Assembly: GCA_034003625.1 (NCBI GenBank)
Contig: JAVEYG010000002.1
Location: forward strand, 62,001 to 126,000
Source of the DNA: GWE2-42-39 sp034003625
GTDB lineage: Bacteria; Bacteroidota; Bacteroidia; Bacteroidales; Prolixibacteraceae
Reading direction: 5' to 3'
DNA length: 64,000 bases
Shown: piece by piece, positions 24,114 to 33,149 of the stretch
Numbering within the stretch: the stretch's first letter is position 1
Layout: each line of letters starts with the position of its first letter
Position numbers and translations under genes: made by a program
The notes under the pieces: generated by a model
What the model was told of the DNA's origin: nothing
Seen by the model: the letters and a program-made list of their open reading frames with translations, nothing else
Databases searched by the model: none

Positions 24114-25460
24114 ATGAAGAAACTGATAGGTTTAACAATGCTTGCAGGTCTTTTGTCGGCGGGTGTTTTGCAGGCCCAGGATAAAGTGATCGACCAGATT
24201 GTTGCAGTGGTTGGAGGAAACACGATATTAAAATCGGATATAGAAGGCATGTATATTCAGAAACAGGCACAGGGAATCACCTCGGATGGCGATATGAAAT
24301 GCGAAGTCCTGGAAGAGCTGCTGATTGAAAAGTTATTGGTGGCCGAAGCCCTGCTCGATACGACTATTGAGGTAAGCGACAGCCAGATCAACCAGAGCCT
24401 TGACCAGCGTATCCAGTATTTTGTGAATAACCTTGGCTCGGAAAAAGAAGTGGAAAATTATTTCAAAAAGTCGATCATCGAAATTAAAGCCGACTTGGAA
24501 GAAGTGATCCGCAACCAGCAGTTGACCGGCCAGATGCAGAATAAAATCATCAAAGACGTTACGGTGACCCCTGCAGAGGTCCGTTATTATTACCGGAACA
24601 TAAAACAGGAGGACATACCCCTGATCGATGCGTATGTAGAATATGAACAGATCACTTTCCGCCCCAGAGTTGACCCGGAAGAAGAAAACCGGGTGAAAAA
24701 CCGCTTACGCGAATTGAAAAAGCGGATTGAAGACGGTGCCAGTTTTGCATCAATGGCAGTGATCTATTCCGAATGCCCGTCAGCGCCGGTAGGCGGGGAA
24801 CTCGGTTACTCAGGGCGGGCCTCGCTTGACCCGGCTTATGCCGCGTCAGCCTTCAACCTGAAAGGCGACCGGGTGTCCAACGTGGTGAAAAGCGAGTTTG
24901 GCTATCATATTATCCAGATGATCGACCGCAAAGGTGAGCAGGTAAATACCCGTCACATCCTGATGAAACCCAAAGTTTCGGATGAAGCGATGGAACAGGC
25001 CCGGCAACGCCTCGACAGTCTGGCCAATTTTATCCGCGAACAAAAAATTACCTTCGAGCAGGCTGCAGCATCTTATTCATGGGACAAAAATTCGCGCAAC
25101 AATGGAGGCTTAGTCATTAACCCGATGACCATGTCGTCGAAATGGAAAATCACGGAGCTTAATCCCGAAGTGAGCAAGGTATTGGTCAATATGAATATCA
25201 ATGAGGTCAGCAGGCCATTCCAGATGATTGATGAAAGCACCAAGCAAAACGTTTATGGAATTGTGAAACTGGTGAAAAAAGTAGACACGCATAAGGCGAA
25301 TGTGAGCGACGATTACATTGAACTGAGCCAGATTTATCTGGAAAAGAAAAAGCAGGAAGCATTGGACAAATGGATCAGGGATAAACAGGCAATTACTTAT
25401 ATCCACATTGACGATACGTATGCAAATTGCCAGTTCAGGTATTCCGATTGGAAAAAGTAA
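24114..25460 (+). CDS. SurA-type periplasmic chaperone/peptidyl-prolyl isomerase
   Basis: A 448-residue exported protein with the SurA layout. It has a signal peptide (LTMLAGLLSAGVLQAQ) and an N-terminal chaperone domain (DQIVAVVGGNTILKSDIE, then a long helical segment to about 170). Two PpiC domains follow, at about 175-275 (YEQITFRPRVD, GASFASMAVIYSECPSAPVGGELGYSGR, KSEFGYHIIQMI) and 280-390 (NTRHILMKPKVSDEAMEQA, SWDKNSRNNGGLV). It should escort beta-barrel proteins to the outer membrane. The MoxR gene follows after 9 bases. Confidence 0.93.
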   Translation: MKKLIGLTMLAGLLSAGVLQAQDKVIDQIVAVVGGNTILKSDIEGMYIQKQAQGITSDGDMKCEVLEELLIEKLLVAEALLDTTIEVSDSQINQSLDQRIQYFVNNLGSEKEVENYFKKSIIEIKADLEEVIRNQQLTGQMQNKIIKDVTVTPAEVRYYYRNIKQEDIPLIDAYVEYEQITFRPRVDPEEENRVKNRLRELKKRIEDGASFASMAVIYSECPSAPVGGELGYSGRASLDPAYAASAFNLKGDRVSNVVKSEFGYHIIQMIDRKGEQVNTRHILMKPKVSDEAMEQARQRLDSLANFIREQKITFEQAAASYSWDKNSRNNGGLVINPMTMSSKWKITELNPEVSKVLVNMNINEVSRPFQMIDESTKQNVYGIVKLVKKVDTHKANVSDDYIELSQIYLEKKKQEALDKWIRDKQAITYIHIDDTYANCQFRYSDWKK

Positions 25461-25469
25461 ACGACGGCC

Positions 25470-26444
<975 letters not shown>

Positions 26445-26484
26445 TTTGTGAACTACGAAACCGGGCGCATGATTCATTTCAGGG

Positions 26485-26580
26485 GCGAATTGCGGATTGC
26501 GGATTACAGGTATCCGGTATTGAATATTCAATATCGAATATCCAATATCGAATATCCAACATTCAACATTCAACATTGAA
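26485..26580. repeat. AT-rich repeat block between the MoxR and OstA-like genes
   Basis: It starts GCGAATTGCGGATT (26485-26498; the same 14 bases occur at 42286-42299), then GCGGATTAC. Alternating short units follow: GAATATTCAATATC, GAATATCCAATATC, GAATATCCAACATTC, AACATTCAACATT. The frame is open through it and joins the OstA-like frame, but the encoded residues are plain repeats (SISNIQYRISNIQ), so it lies outside the gene. Confidence 0.7.
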
Positions 26581-26593
26581 TACCTCACATTGT

Positions 26594-28117
26594 ATGTCGT
26601 GTGGCCGGTTTGTGTTTTTATTTTTTCTTTTGACTATCGTGTGGGCGAATTATGCAGTAGCCCAGCAAAAAGCAAAAAAAAGGGTTGAAATAGAGCGGGC
26701 GAATTCGTTTGAATATAACGACCGGATTGTTTCCAATGCGCAACGGATCATTGGCGATGTGCAAATCAGGCACAATACCATTGTGATGTGGTGCGACAGC
26801 GCCTGGTCGTATACCGATCGGAATATGGTCGATGCCTTTGGAAATGTTCATATCCTGAAAGACGATACCCTGAATTTATATGCCGATTTTATCAATTACG
26901 ACGGTGACCGAAAGTATGCCAAGGCTCGAAAGAACGTAAAATTAGAAAACAAAGGTACTACCCTAATTACCGATTCTCTTGATTTTGACATGATTGCCAA
27001 TATTGGTTATTACGATTATTTTGGTACGATAACCGATAGCGCCAACGTACTCACATCAATGATCGGGCAGTATTTCACCAAAACCGATATGGCCCATTTC
27101 AAGAAAGATGTGGTGGCCACTACCGAAAAATACCGTTTGTTCTCAGATACGCTCATTTATAAAGTGAGCGAAAAAGTGGCCTTCATTGTGGGCCCTACCA
27201 CCATCGAAGACGACAGCACTACCCTGTACACCGAAAACGGTTTTTACAACACGGTAAGCGGCGAAACGCAACTGCTGAAGAAGCCTCAAATTACCGACCG
27301 GAAACACAAGGTGCTGGCCGATTCTATTTTCTACAACAAAACAACCGGCGATGGCCGCGCAGTGGGCGATGTGCATATCGAAGACTTTGAAAACCGGATG
27401 ATCGTCAAAGGAAACCGGGTTGTTTTCAATGAACTTGAAAATACCTCGTTGGTTACCGATTCGGCCCTGTTTATCCAGTATTCCGAAAAAGATTCGCTGT
27501 TCCTGCATGCCGATACCCTGCGCATGATACCCGATACTACCGGCGTTGACGCCCGCCTGATAAAAGCCTATTTCAAAGTGAAATTTTTCCGCGACGACAT
27601 GCAGGGAAAATGCGATTCGCTGGCCTATTGGTCGAAAGATTCAACGATCCAGTTGTTCAACGAACCGGTAATCTGGACAGGCGGGAACCAGATGACGGCA
27701 CGGTATATCGAGATGATAAAAAATGCAGGGAAACCCGATGAGGTGTTGATGAAAGGAGACGCGTTCATTATTGCAATGGAGCCTGATTCAATCCGTTTTA
27801 ACCAGATCAAAGGACGGAACATGACCGGCTATATCCGGAATAACGAGCTGTTTAAGATTTTTGTCGACGGCAACGGACAATCGTTGTATTATGCGCGTGA
27901 CAAGGAAGGGATTATTGGACTGAACAAGGCTGAAAGCAGCAGCATTACAATTACCATGGAGAAGAACAAGGTGAAACGCATCGCCTTCATTTCTAACCCG
28001 GAAGGGGCGCTGAACCCGATCCCCCAGTTGCAGGAAGAAGACACGAAACTTCCCGGTTTCACATGGATGGACTTGCTCCGCCCGAAAACAATTCCGGATA
28101 TTTTTAAGCGGAAATGA
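26594..28117 (+). CDS. OstA/LptA-like periplasmic protein
   Basis: A 507-residue exported protein. The start MSCGRFVFLFFLLTIVWANYAVAQ is a signal peptide, so ATG 26594 is preferred. The frame is open back to 26441, overlapping the MoxR stop, but that extension is translated repeat. Beta-rich OstA/LptA-type repeats follow (RIIGDVQIRHNTIVMWCDSAW, FGNVHILKDDTLNLYADFINY, KNVKLENKGTTLITDSLDFD, then GDVHIEDFENRMIVKGNRVVF). In the family these form a slide that carries lipopolysaccharide through the periplasm. The position after three SurA-like genes and a MoxR gene fits outer-membrane assembly. A strong terminator is not obvious, though an inverted repeat follows. Confidence 0.88.
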   Translation: MSCGRFVFLFFLLTIVWANYAVAQQKAKKRVEIERANSFEYNDRIVSNAQRIIGDVQIRHNTIVMWCDSAWSYTDRNMVDAFGNVHILKDDTLNLYADFINYDGDRKYAKARKNVKLENKGTTLITDSLDFDMIANIGYYDYFGTITDSANVLTSMIGQYFTKTDMAHFKKDVVATTEKYRLFSDTLIYKVSEKVAFIVGPTTIEDDSTTLYTENGFYNTVSGETQLLKKPQITDRKHKVLADSIFYNKTTGDGRAVGDVHIEDFENRMIVKGNRVVFNELENTSLVTDSALFIQYSEKDSLFLHADTLRMIPDTTGVDARLIKAYFKVKFFRDDMQGKCDSLAYWSKDSTIQLFNEPVIWTGGNQMTARYIEMIKNAGKPDEVLMKGDAFIIAMEPDSIRFNQIKGRNMTGYIRNNELFKIFVDGNGQSLYYARDKEGIIGLNKAESSSITITMEKNKVKRIAFISNPEGALNPIPQLQEEDTKLPGFTWMDLLRPKTIPDIFKRK

Positions 28118-28121
28118 TACT

Positions 28122-28149
28122 CTTCCATTGAGTAACTCCTTAATGGAAG
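28122..28149 (+). terminator. Possible hairpin after the OstA-like gene
   Basis: CTTCCATT (28122-28129) and AATGGAAG (28142-28149) can pair across a 12-base loop, but no T-run follows. The rest of 28150-28337 shows nothing I can support. Confidence 0.3.
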
Positions 28150-28337
28150 AATCGTAAATTTGAAATACTTCTTTTCGAATAAATTATAATCGTGCAGAAG
28201 GTAAAAGAATTGACACAAGCGGTATAAACTGGAAAAAAGCCAGTATTCATCCTGTATTGAAGAAGTTGGAAACATAGGGATGATCAAATCCTATTGGAGG
28301 GTACCGTAAGGTGAACATCCCGTCAGTATGCAGATTA

Positions 28338-28679
28338 TCACCCAAATTTTTCATTCAAAATAGTTTCGATTTGCCCTTTCGACTGGATACTGCTGGTTGC
28401 TTTCACTATTTTCCCGTTTTTATAATACACCGTAAAAGGCAAACCCATAAAGCCCTTACATTCAGGGGCATTTCGAATGAGATGAGCATCCGGATGGTCA
28501 AATTCAAAATCAGCGAATTTTACATGAGGATACCGATCCCGAAGCTCAATCATCGATTGGTAAACAGGAATGCACATGGGGCCCATACGACCGCAGCAGA
28601 CCATAACATTCTCATTTTCTCCTATCAACTCCCGGTGCTGTTTTGCACTTAATACATGATTTAAATTGGTATGCAACAT
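28338..28679 (-). CDS. Thioredoxin-like protein with CGRMGPMC motif
   Basis: A 113-residue soluble protein with a thioredoxin-like order of elements: LSAKQHRELIGENENVMVCCGRMGPMC, then VKFADFEFD, then GFMGLPFTVYYKNGKIVKATSS with the cis-proline in LPF. The active site is C-C-G-R-M-G-P-M-C rather than CxxC: the outer Cys pair is spaced by six or seven residues. That makes its redox chemistry uncertain, although close relatives with this motif occur in anaerobes as far as I remember. It converges with the OstA-like gene and stands alone, with a TATCTTTG box 20 bases upstream. Confidence 0.85.
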   Translation of the reverse strand: MLHTNLNHVLSAKQHRELIGENENVMVCCGRMGPMCIPVYQSMIELRDRYPHVKFADFEFDHPDAHLIRNAPECKGFMGLPFTVYYKNGKIVKATSSIQSKGQIETILNEKFG

Positions 28680-28698
28680 GATTCAGAAAATTATAATA

Positions 28699-28706
28699 CA
28701 AAGATA
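28699..28706 (-). promoter_or_regulatory. -7 box (TATCTTTG) for the thioredoxin-like gene
   Basis: Exact TAnnTTTG match on the minus strand, 20 bases before the start codon. Confidence 0.5.
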
Positions 28707-29129
28707 ATTATTTATTGTATGTATATATCTAAATATACGCATTCTTTTTGTTTTTTAACGAATGCAAAAAAAGTCGTTAGTTTTGGAGCAGATACTCCTG
28801 TACAATCATATTTTATCTGAACCGGTGCAATTTGCATTTATATTCTGATTTTCTTCCTTGAGACTTTTAATGTTTAGAAATGGTCAGCATAGGTACTTTC
28901 CGGGGAATATGCTACGGATTGCTGAAGCATCTGGCGTTTACCTGTTGTCGGCAGAAATCCTGATCGATATAATGATTTTGACCAGTTACGGATTATTAAA
29001 CCGGGCAACATACGGACCGTTGAAAGCAATATCCTGGTTTCGCCAATCCCCATAAAAACAATATTCGGAGGGTATATTTCCAGTAAGCGTGAATAAGTAT
29101 TCTTTTCCCGATTGTCCCTGTCGGATATT
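28707..29129. other. Gene-free region, possible decayed coding remnant
   Basis: No gene I can support. A short plus-strand frame at 28858-29055 (65 codons) has no recognisable features. A different frame around 28952-29093 reads FDQLRIIKPGNIRTVESN and on for about 46 codons to a TAA, without a start, and looks slightly protein-like. GCATTC and GAATGC around 28739-28766 form a weak inverted repeat. Confidence 0.4.
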
Positions 29130-29999
29130 CTAATCGTATTTATGATTATCGGTTTCTGCGGATCCGCAGTCGCAATCGCAACCCAGTCCTTTCTCGTATT
29201 GTTCGAGGGCGCGGGAACTCATGGCCATACTTGAAAAACCACCATCGTGATACAGGTTTTGCATGGTTACTTTGCTGGTAAAGTCAGAGAACAGGGTAAC
29301 GCAGTAGTTGGCGCATTCCAGCGCATCGGCATTACCCAGCGGCGACATACGTTCCGAGAAATCGAGCAGTTTGTCCATTCCTTTAATTCCGCTACCGGCC
29401 TTGGTCAGCGTGGGCGATTGCGAAATAGTGTTGATGCGCACCCGGCGTTCACGTCCGTAAATATATCCGAAGCTGCGTGCAATGGATTCGAGCAGCGCCT
29501 TGGCGTCAGCCATATCGTTGTAGCCGTGCAGGGTTCGCTGTGCCGCAATATACGATAAGGCAACCACAGAGCCCCATTCGTTGATGGCATCGAGTTTACG
29601 CGCTACGTGTAGCATCTTGTGAAACGAAAGTGCCGAAATATCAAGTGTCTTGTCGAACATGCCATAATCGAGTTCGCTGTAATGTTTGCCTTTGCGCACA
29701 TTGGGCGACATGCCGATCGAGTGCAGTACAAAGTCGACTTTTCCTCCAAAAATTTCCATCGAACGTTTAAAAACATGTTCCAGTTCTTCAACATTGGTGG
29801 CATCGGCCGGTATGGCTTCGGTATGGAAACGTTCGGCCAGTTTGTCAACATCGCCCATGCGGATCGCCAGGGCTGTGTTTGATAAGGTGATTGCCGCGCC
29901 TTCTTCCACAGCGCGTTCGGCAACTTTCCAGGCAATTGAATCAGAGTTTAAAGCTCCGAATATAATTCCTTTCTTTCCTTTTAATAGATTATACGACAT
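29130..29999 (-). CDS. fabI: Enoyl-ACP reductase
   Basis: An NADH-dependent enoyl-ACP reductase, the last step of each fatty-acid elongation round. Starting at MSYNLLKGKKGIIFGALNSDSIAW (29999), it has 289 residues. An ATG three codons upstream is also in frame. The NAD-binding start resembles FabI (GKKGIIFGALN), and the substrate-site motif GYNDMADAKALLESIAR contains the FabI YxxxxxxK pair. The C-terminus is unusual: EQYEKGLGCDCDCGSAETDNHKYD, three cysteines close together in a tail beyond the enzyme core. Such a Cys-rich tail may bind a metal, or it may simply be a lineage-specific extension. No neighbour shares the pathway. Confidence 0.94.
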   Translation of the reverse strand: MSYNLLKGKKGIIFGALNSDSIAWKVAERAVEEGAAITLSNTALAIRMGDVDKLAERFHTEAIPADATNVEELEHVFKRSMEIFGGKVDFVLHSIGMSPNVRKGKHYSELDYGMFDKTLDISALSFHKMLHVARKLDAINEWGSVVALSYIAAQRTLHGYNDMADAKALLESIARSFGYIYGRERRVRINTISQSPTLTKAGSGIKGMDKLLDFSERMSPLGNADALECANYCVTLFSDFTSKVTMQNLYHDGGFSSMAMSSRALEQYEKGLGCDCDCGSAETDNHKYD

Positions 30000-30303
30000 A
30001 GTAAACATTTATATTTTGAGCAAAGTAACAGCTATCTCCCCGATGATGTTGCCGGGTTCGCCATAAAAATGGCTTTTTTAATGTTTTTTTTCCTGATTTG
30101 GCTGAAAACCGGAACAATTGGCGCAAAAATTCAAAAGAGAAATGAGACGTGAGTTATGAGTGTTTAGTCGTGAGACAAATATTGTCCATGCCGGTGGCAG
30201 ATGCCGGAGAAAAGGGTAGCTAAAACAGTTTCCTCTTTTATATGTTTCTTTAATGATTGTTTTAAAAGCTAATTTTACAAGCTACAAACAGAATATAAAA
30301 CAC
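30000..30303. other. Intergenic region between fabI and the inositol locus
   Basis: AT-rich. On the minus strand it carries TTACTTTG at 30016-30023, close to a fabI -7 box. It also holds a degenerate ATGAGACGTGAGTTATGAG-type repeat (about 30140-30175) and the 13-mer GGCAGATGCCGGA (30196-30208), which recurs at 52727-52739. No gene is supported. Confidence 0.45.
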
Positions 30304-30948
30304 ATGAAGTTCAAATGTATAATTTTTGATTGCGACGGAATTCTTGTTGACAGCGAGACTATTTCAGGTAAAGTACTGGTTGAAATGGCTGCGTCGGTTG
30401 GGGTCAATCTGGATTTGGAATATGCAATTGAAAATTTTTCGGGCGTTTCGCTAAAAAGTACGATTGAGTATATTCAAAAAAATGCGATCACTGCACTCCC
30501 TTCCGATTTTGAGGCGGAATTCAGGAGGCGGACTTTTGAAGCATTTAAAACGGATTTGAAGCCAGTAAAAGGCGTTACTGAACTACTGGAAAGACTCACT
30601 GTGCCGTATTGCACGGCATCGAGCGGGCCCCCGGAAAAGTTGAGATTGAGTCTGACAACAACCGGGCTCATTTCTAAATTTGAGGGCCGGATTTTCAGTT
30701 CATACGACATCGGAAGCTGGAAACCCAACCCGGAAATATTTCTGTATGCTGCAAAAGAAATGGGTTTTCATCCAGATGAATGCGCTGTTGTGGAAGATAG
30801 TATTGCCGGAATTAAAGCGGCACGGGCCGGGGGATTTCATGTATTTGCACTGGCGAATAACCGGAACCGTGAAGAATTGGAAAAGCTGGGAGCAACTGTT
30901 TTCTTTGCTATGAATGAACTGAATTCCCTGCTGAATAGTTATGAATAG
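30304..30948 (+). CDS. HAD-family phosphatase, phosphoglycolate/beta-phosphoglucomutase type
   Basis: A 214-residue cytoplasmic hydrolase. The first motif is FDCDGILVDSE (residues 8-18) with the nucleophile and acid aspartates. The helical cap follows, then CTASSGPPEKL (motif II), KPNPEIFLYAAKEMG (motif III lysine) and VVEDSIAGIKAARAGG (motif IV). I chose ATG 30304 (MKFKCIIFDCDG); the frame runs back to 30253 without family resemblance. It precedes the LacI-type regulator of the inositol operon on the same strand with a 78-base gap, so it may act on a sugar phosphate linked to that pathway, though this is inference. Confidence 0.9.
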   Translation: MKFKCIIFDCDGILVDSETISGKVLVEMAASVGVNLDLEYAIENFSGVSLKSTIEYIQKNAITALPSDFEAEFRRRTFEAFKTDLKPVKGVTELLERLTVPYCTASSGPPEKLRLSLTTTGLISKFEGRIFSSYDIGSWKPNPEIFLYAAKEMGFHPDECAVVEDSIAGIKAARAGGFHVFALANNRNREELEKLGATVFFAMNELNSLLNSYE

Positions 30949-30984
30949 GCCGGATTTATACCCTGACGATACGAAGATTGTTTG

Positions 30985-30992
30985 TACTTTTG
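30985..30992 (+). promoter_or_regulatory. -7 box (TACTTTTG) for the LacI-type regulator gene
   Basis: Exact TAnnTTTG match 35 bases before the ATG. It overlaps an inverted repeat TTTGAA-A-TTCAAA at 30989-31001, a possible autoregulatory site. Confidence 0.42.
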
Positions 30993-31026
30993 AAATTCAA
31001 ATGGCTTTGATGGAGGTTCTAATGAG

Positions 31027-32046
31027 ATGAAAAAATCGCGCACCACAATAACTGAAATTGCCCGGGAACTAAATATTTCCCCGTCAACCGTTTCACGGTC
31101 GCTGAACAACCACCCGGCAATCAGCGCGAAAACACGCGAAGCAGTGATTGAACTGGCCCGAAAACTCAATTATCAGCCCAATTTGCTGGCATTAAATCTT
31201 CTGCGAAACCGGACCAACATGATTGGCGTAATTGTTCCTGAAATTACCAGCTACTTTTTTTCTTCGGTGATCAGCGGCATCCAGGATTTGCTGAACCCGC
31301 TGGGTGTGAACATGATCATCGGGCAATCCAACGAATCATATGAAGAGGAGAAATCAATAATCCGGACTTTTACGTCTATCCGGGTTGATGGCTTTTTAAT
31401 TTCCCCCTCCTCGGAAACAAAGAATTTTGATCATCTGAAAATCTTAACCGAGAGTAATATTCCGCTGGTCATTTTCGATCGCGATTGTGAAGGAATTGAG
31501 GTGGATAAAGTGTTTGTCGATGAGTACAAAGGCGCTTTTCAGGCGGTTGAATACCTGATCAGTACCGGGTGCCGCCGCATTGCGCACATTGCCGGTCCGC
31601 CCACGCTTTCAACCGTAAAACACCGGTTAAGCGCATACAAGGAAGCGCTGAAACTGCATGGCCTTCCTGTGAGGGATGAGTATATTGTTGAAAGTGTTGG
31701 TTTTGCTCCGGAACATGGGATTGACCCCACAAAAAAACTGCTGGCGCTGCCCAATCCGCCCGATGCCATTTTTACCATCAACGACGGGGTTGCCATTGGC
31801 GCCATGTATGTAATTAAAGAAGCAGGAATTGTAATTCCCGATGAAATATCAGTTATCGGGTTCGACGATGACCCACATTCCTGTTATTTCATGCCTTCCT
31901 TATCGACCGTGTGGCAGCCTACCTACGAACTGGGCATGTTATCGGCCAGAATCCTGATGAAACGGGTAGAATCGAACAACGATCTGTCAAAAATCAGGGT
32001 CGAAAAATTATTTCCTGAACTGATTATCCGAGGTTCTTCAAAGTGA
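31027..32046 (+). CDS. LacI-family transcriptional regulator
   Basis: A 339-residue DNA-binding protein. The N-terminal helix-turn-helix is TITEIARELNISPSTVSRSLNNHPAISAKTREAV (about 8-41), with the hinge region LNYQPNLLALNLL. A periplasmic-binding-protein-like ligand domain follows (MIGVIVPEITSYFFSSVISGIQD, VDEYKGAFQAVEYLI, VIGFDDDPHSCYF). It ends 158 bases before iolJ, and a perfect palindrome lies in that gap. I infer that it represses the iol operon and responds to an inositol-derived ligand. In Bacillus the comparable regulator IolR is of another family (DeoR), so this would be an independent arrangement. Confidence 0.94.
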   Translation: MKKSRTTITEIARELNISPSTVSRSLNNHPAISAKTREAVIELARKLNYQPNLLALNLLRNRTNMIGVIVPEITSYFFSSVISGIQDLLNPLGVNMIIGQSNESYEEEKSIIRTFTSIRVDGFLISPSSETKNFDHLKILTESNIPLVIFDRDCEGIEVDKVFVDEYKGAFQAVEYLISTGCRRIAHIAGPPTLSTVKHRLSAYKEALKLHGLPVRDEYIVESVGFAPEHGIDPTKKLLALPNPPDAIFTINDGVAIGAMYVIKEAGIVIPDEISVIGFDDDPHSCYFMPSLSTVWQPTYELGMLSARILMKRVESNNDLSKIRVEKLFPELIIRGSSK

Positions 32047-32093
32047 ATTTTCCGGGGTTTTAGCAATCAATTTTTTGTATCGGAATGTCCTGT

Positions 32094-32115
32094 TTTATGC
32101 AAACCTTTGCATAAA
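32094..32115. promoter_or_regulatory. Perfect palindromic operator candidate upstream of iolJ
   Basis: Arm TTTATGCAAA (32094-32103), CC, arm TTTGCATAAA (32106-32115): a 22-base palindrome with a two-base centre, the size and symmetry expected for a LacI-family operator. It lies 88 bases before the iolJ ATG. A second core, AAAGGTTT (the reverse of AAACCTTT), is at 32150-32157. AACCTTTG (32102-32109) inside the palindrome is one base off TAnnTTTG, so the operator may cover the -7 box. Confidence 0.7.
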
Positions 32116-32203
32116 CATTTCCGGTCTGTTCTTGCAATTCTGTATAAATAAAGGTTTAAATTTCGTCGAGTTACGTTTTTATAACCTGTTGATTTTACAG
32201 AAA

Positions 32204-33142
32204 ATGCTTGTTTCTACAAAGGAAATATTCCGAAAAAGTTACGGACGCTACGGGGTTGCTGCCGTGAATGTTTGGTGCATGGAACAAATTCATGGTTTGT
32301 TCAGTGCAGCACAAAAAGCGAATGCCCCGTTCATTGTTCAGACAACCCCGGTTGCCCGGAATTATGCCGGCGCTGAAATGCTGCTGTCGATGATTTCAGC
32401 GGCTGCAAAAATTTACCCCAATACGGTTTTTGCTGTCCATCTCGACCATGGAAATAAGGAACATGCTTTTGACAGCATTGAGTCGGGTGGCTATAATTCG
32501 GTGATGATTGACGCTTCGCATGACCCATTTAAGGTCAATGTGGCTTTAACTCAAGAAGTAGTAGTCAAAGCACATTTAAAAAATATTACGGTTGAGGCAG
32601 AATTAGGCGTTTTAAGCGGTGTTGAAGATGACATTTCCGTAGATGAAAAACTGAAAAAATATACCCGGCCTTCCGAAGTTGAAGATTTTGTACGCCAAAC
32701 CGGTTGCGACAGTCTTGCCGTGGCAGTTGGAACCAGTCACGGCGCATATAAGTTTTCAGGAGAACAGGGACTGCAATTTGATATTCTGAAGGAAATTCAG
32801 CGAAGATTGCCCGGTTTTCCCCTGGTTTTGCATGGCGGTTCTGCCGTAAATTTTGAAGAAATACAGCGTATAAACGCTGCCGGCGGGCAACTGGGTATCG
32901 ATGCGCGGGGTGTTTCAGGCGAAGAACTGCAAAAGGCAATTCAATACGGGGTTTGTAAAATAAATATTGCAACGGATGCCCGCCTTATCTGGGCCCGTGT
33001 GCATCGCGAATTTTTTAAGCTGTCGCCTGCCCAGTTCGACCCAATTATTCCGGGCAAAACATTTATGAATGCGTTTGAGGAATTCAATCTTGGAAAGTTT
33101 GAATTACTGAAAGCAGTTGGAAAAGCAGGTGAATTAAAATAA
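32204..33142 (+). CDS. iolJ: Class II aldolase, probable 2-deoxy-5-keto-gluconate-6-phosphate aldolase
   Basis: A 313-residue zinc aldolase of the fructose-bisphosphate aldolase class II family. Motifs are HLDHG at 79-83 (metal His and catalytic Asp), SVMIDASHDPF, VEAELGVLSGVEDD and LVLHGGSAV. I chose ATG 32204 (MLVSTKEIFRKSYGRYG); the frame is open from 32075 but its start overlaps the operator region. It leads the inositol operon, so the substrate is most likely 2-deoxy-5-keto-gluconate 6-phosphate, split into DHAP and malonate semialdehyde. Tagatose- or fructose-bisphosphate specificity remains possible from sequence alone. iolB begins 7 bases after its stop. Confidence 0.88.
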   Translation: MLVSTKEIFRKSYGRYGVAAVNVWCMEQIHGLFSAAQKANAPFIVQTTPVARNYAGAEMLLSMISAAAKIYPNTVFAVHLDHGNKEHAFDSIESGGYNSVMIDASHDPFKVNVALTQEVVVKAHLKNITVEAELGVLSGVEDDISVDEKLKKYTRPSEVEDFVRQTGCDSLAVAVGTSHGAYKFSGEQGLQFDILKEIQRRLPGFPLVLHGGSAVNFEEIQRINAAGGQLGIDARGVSGEELQKAIQYGVCKINIATDARLIWARVHREFFKLSPAQFDPIIPGKTFMNAFEEFNLGKFELLKAVGKAGELK

Positions 33143-33149
33143 TTAAAAC

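Noticed and set aside
26485..26580. CRISPR array
   Set aside because: The units are only 8-15 bases, degenerate and without unique spacers; no cas gene is present.
28858..29055. A 65-codon plus-strand frame
   Set aside because: TTG start, no domain, no promoter and no neighbour relation; kept only as part of the gene-free region.
32075..32203. Upstream extension of iolJ
   Set aside because: The added residues have no family resemblance, and the extension runs across the palindromic operator.
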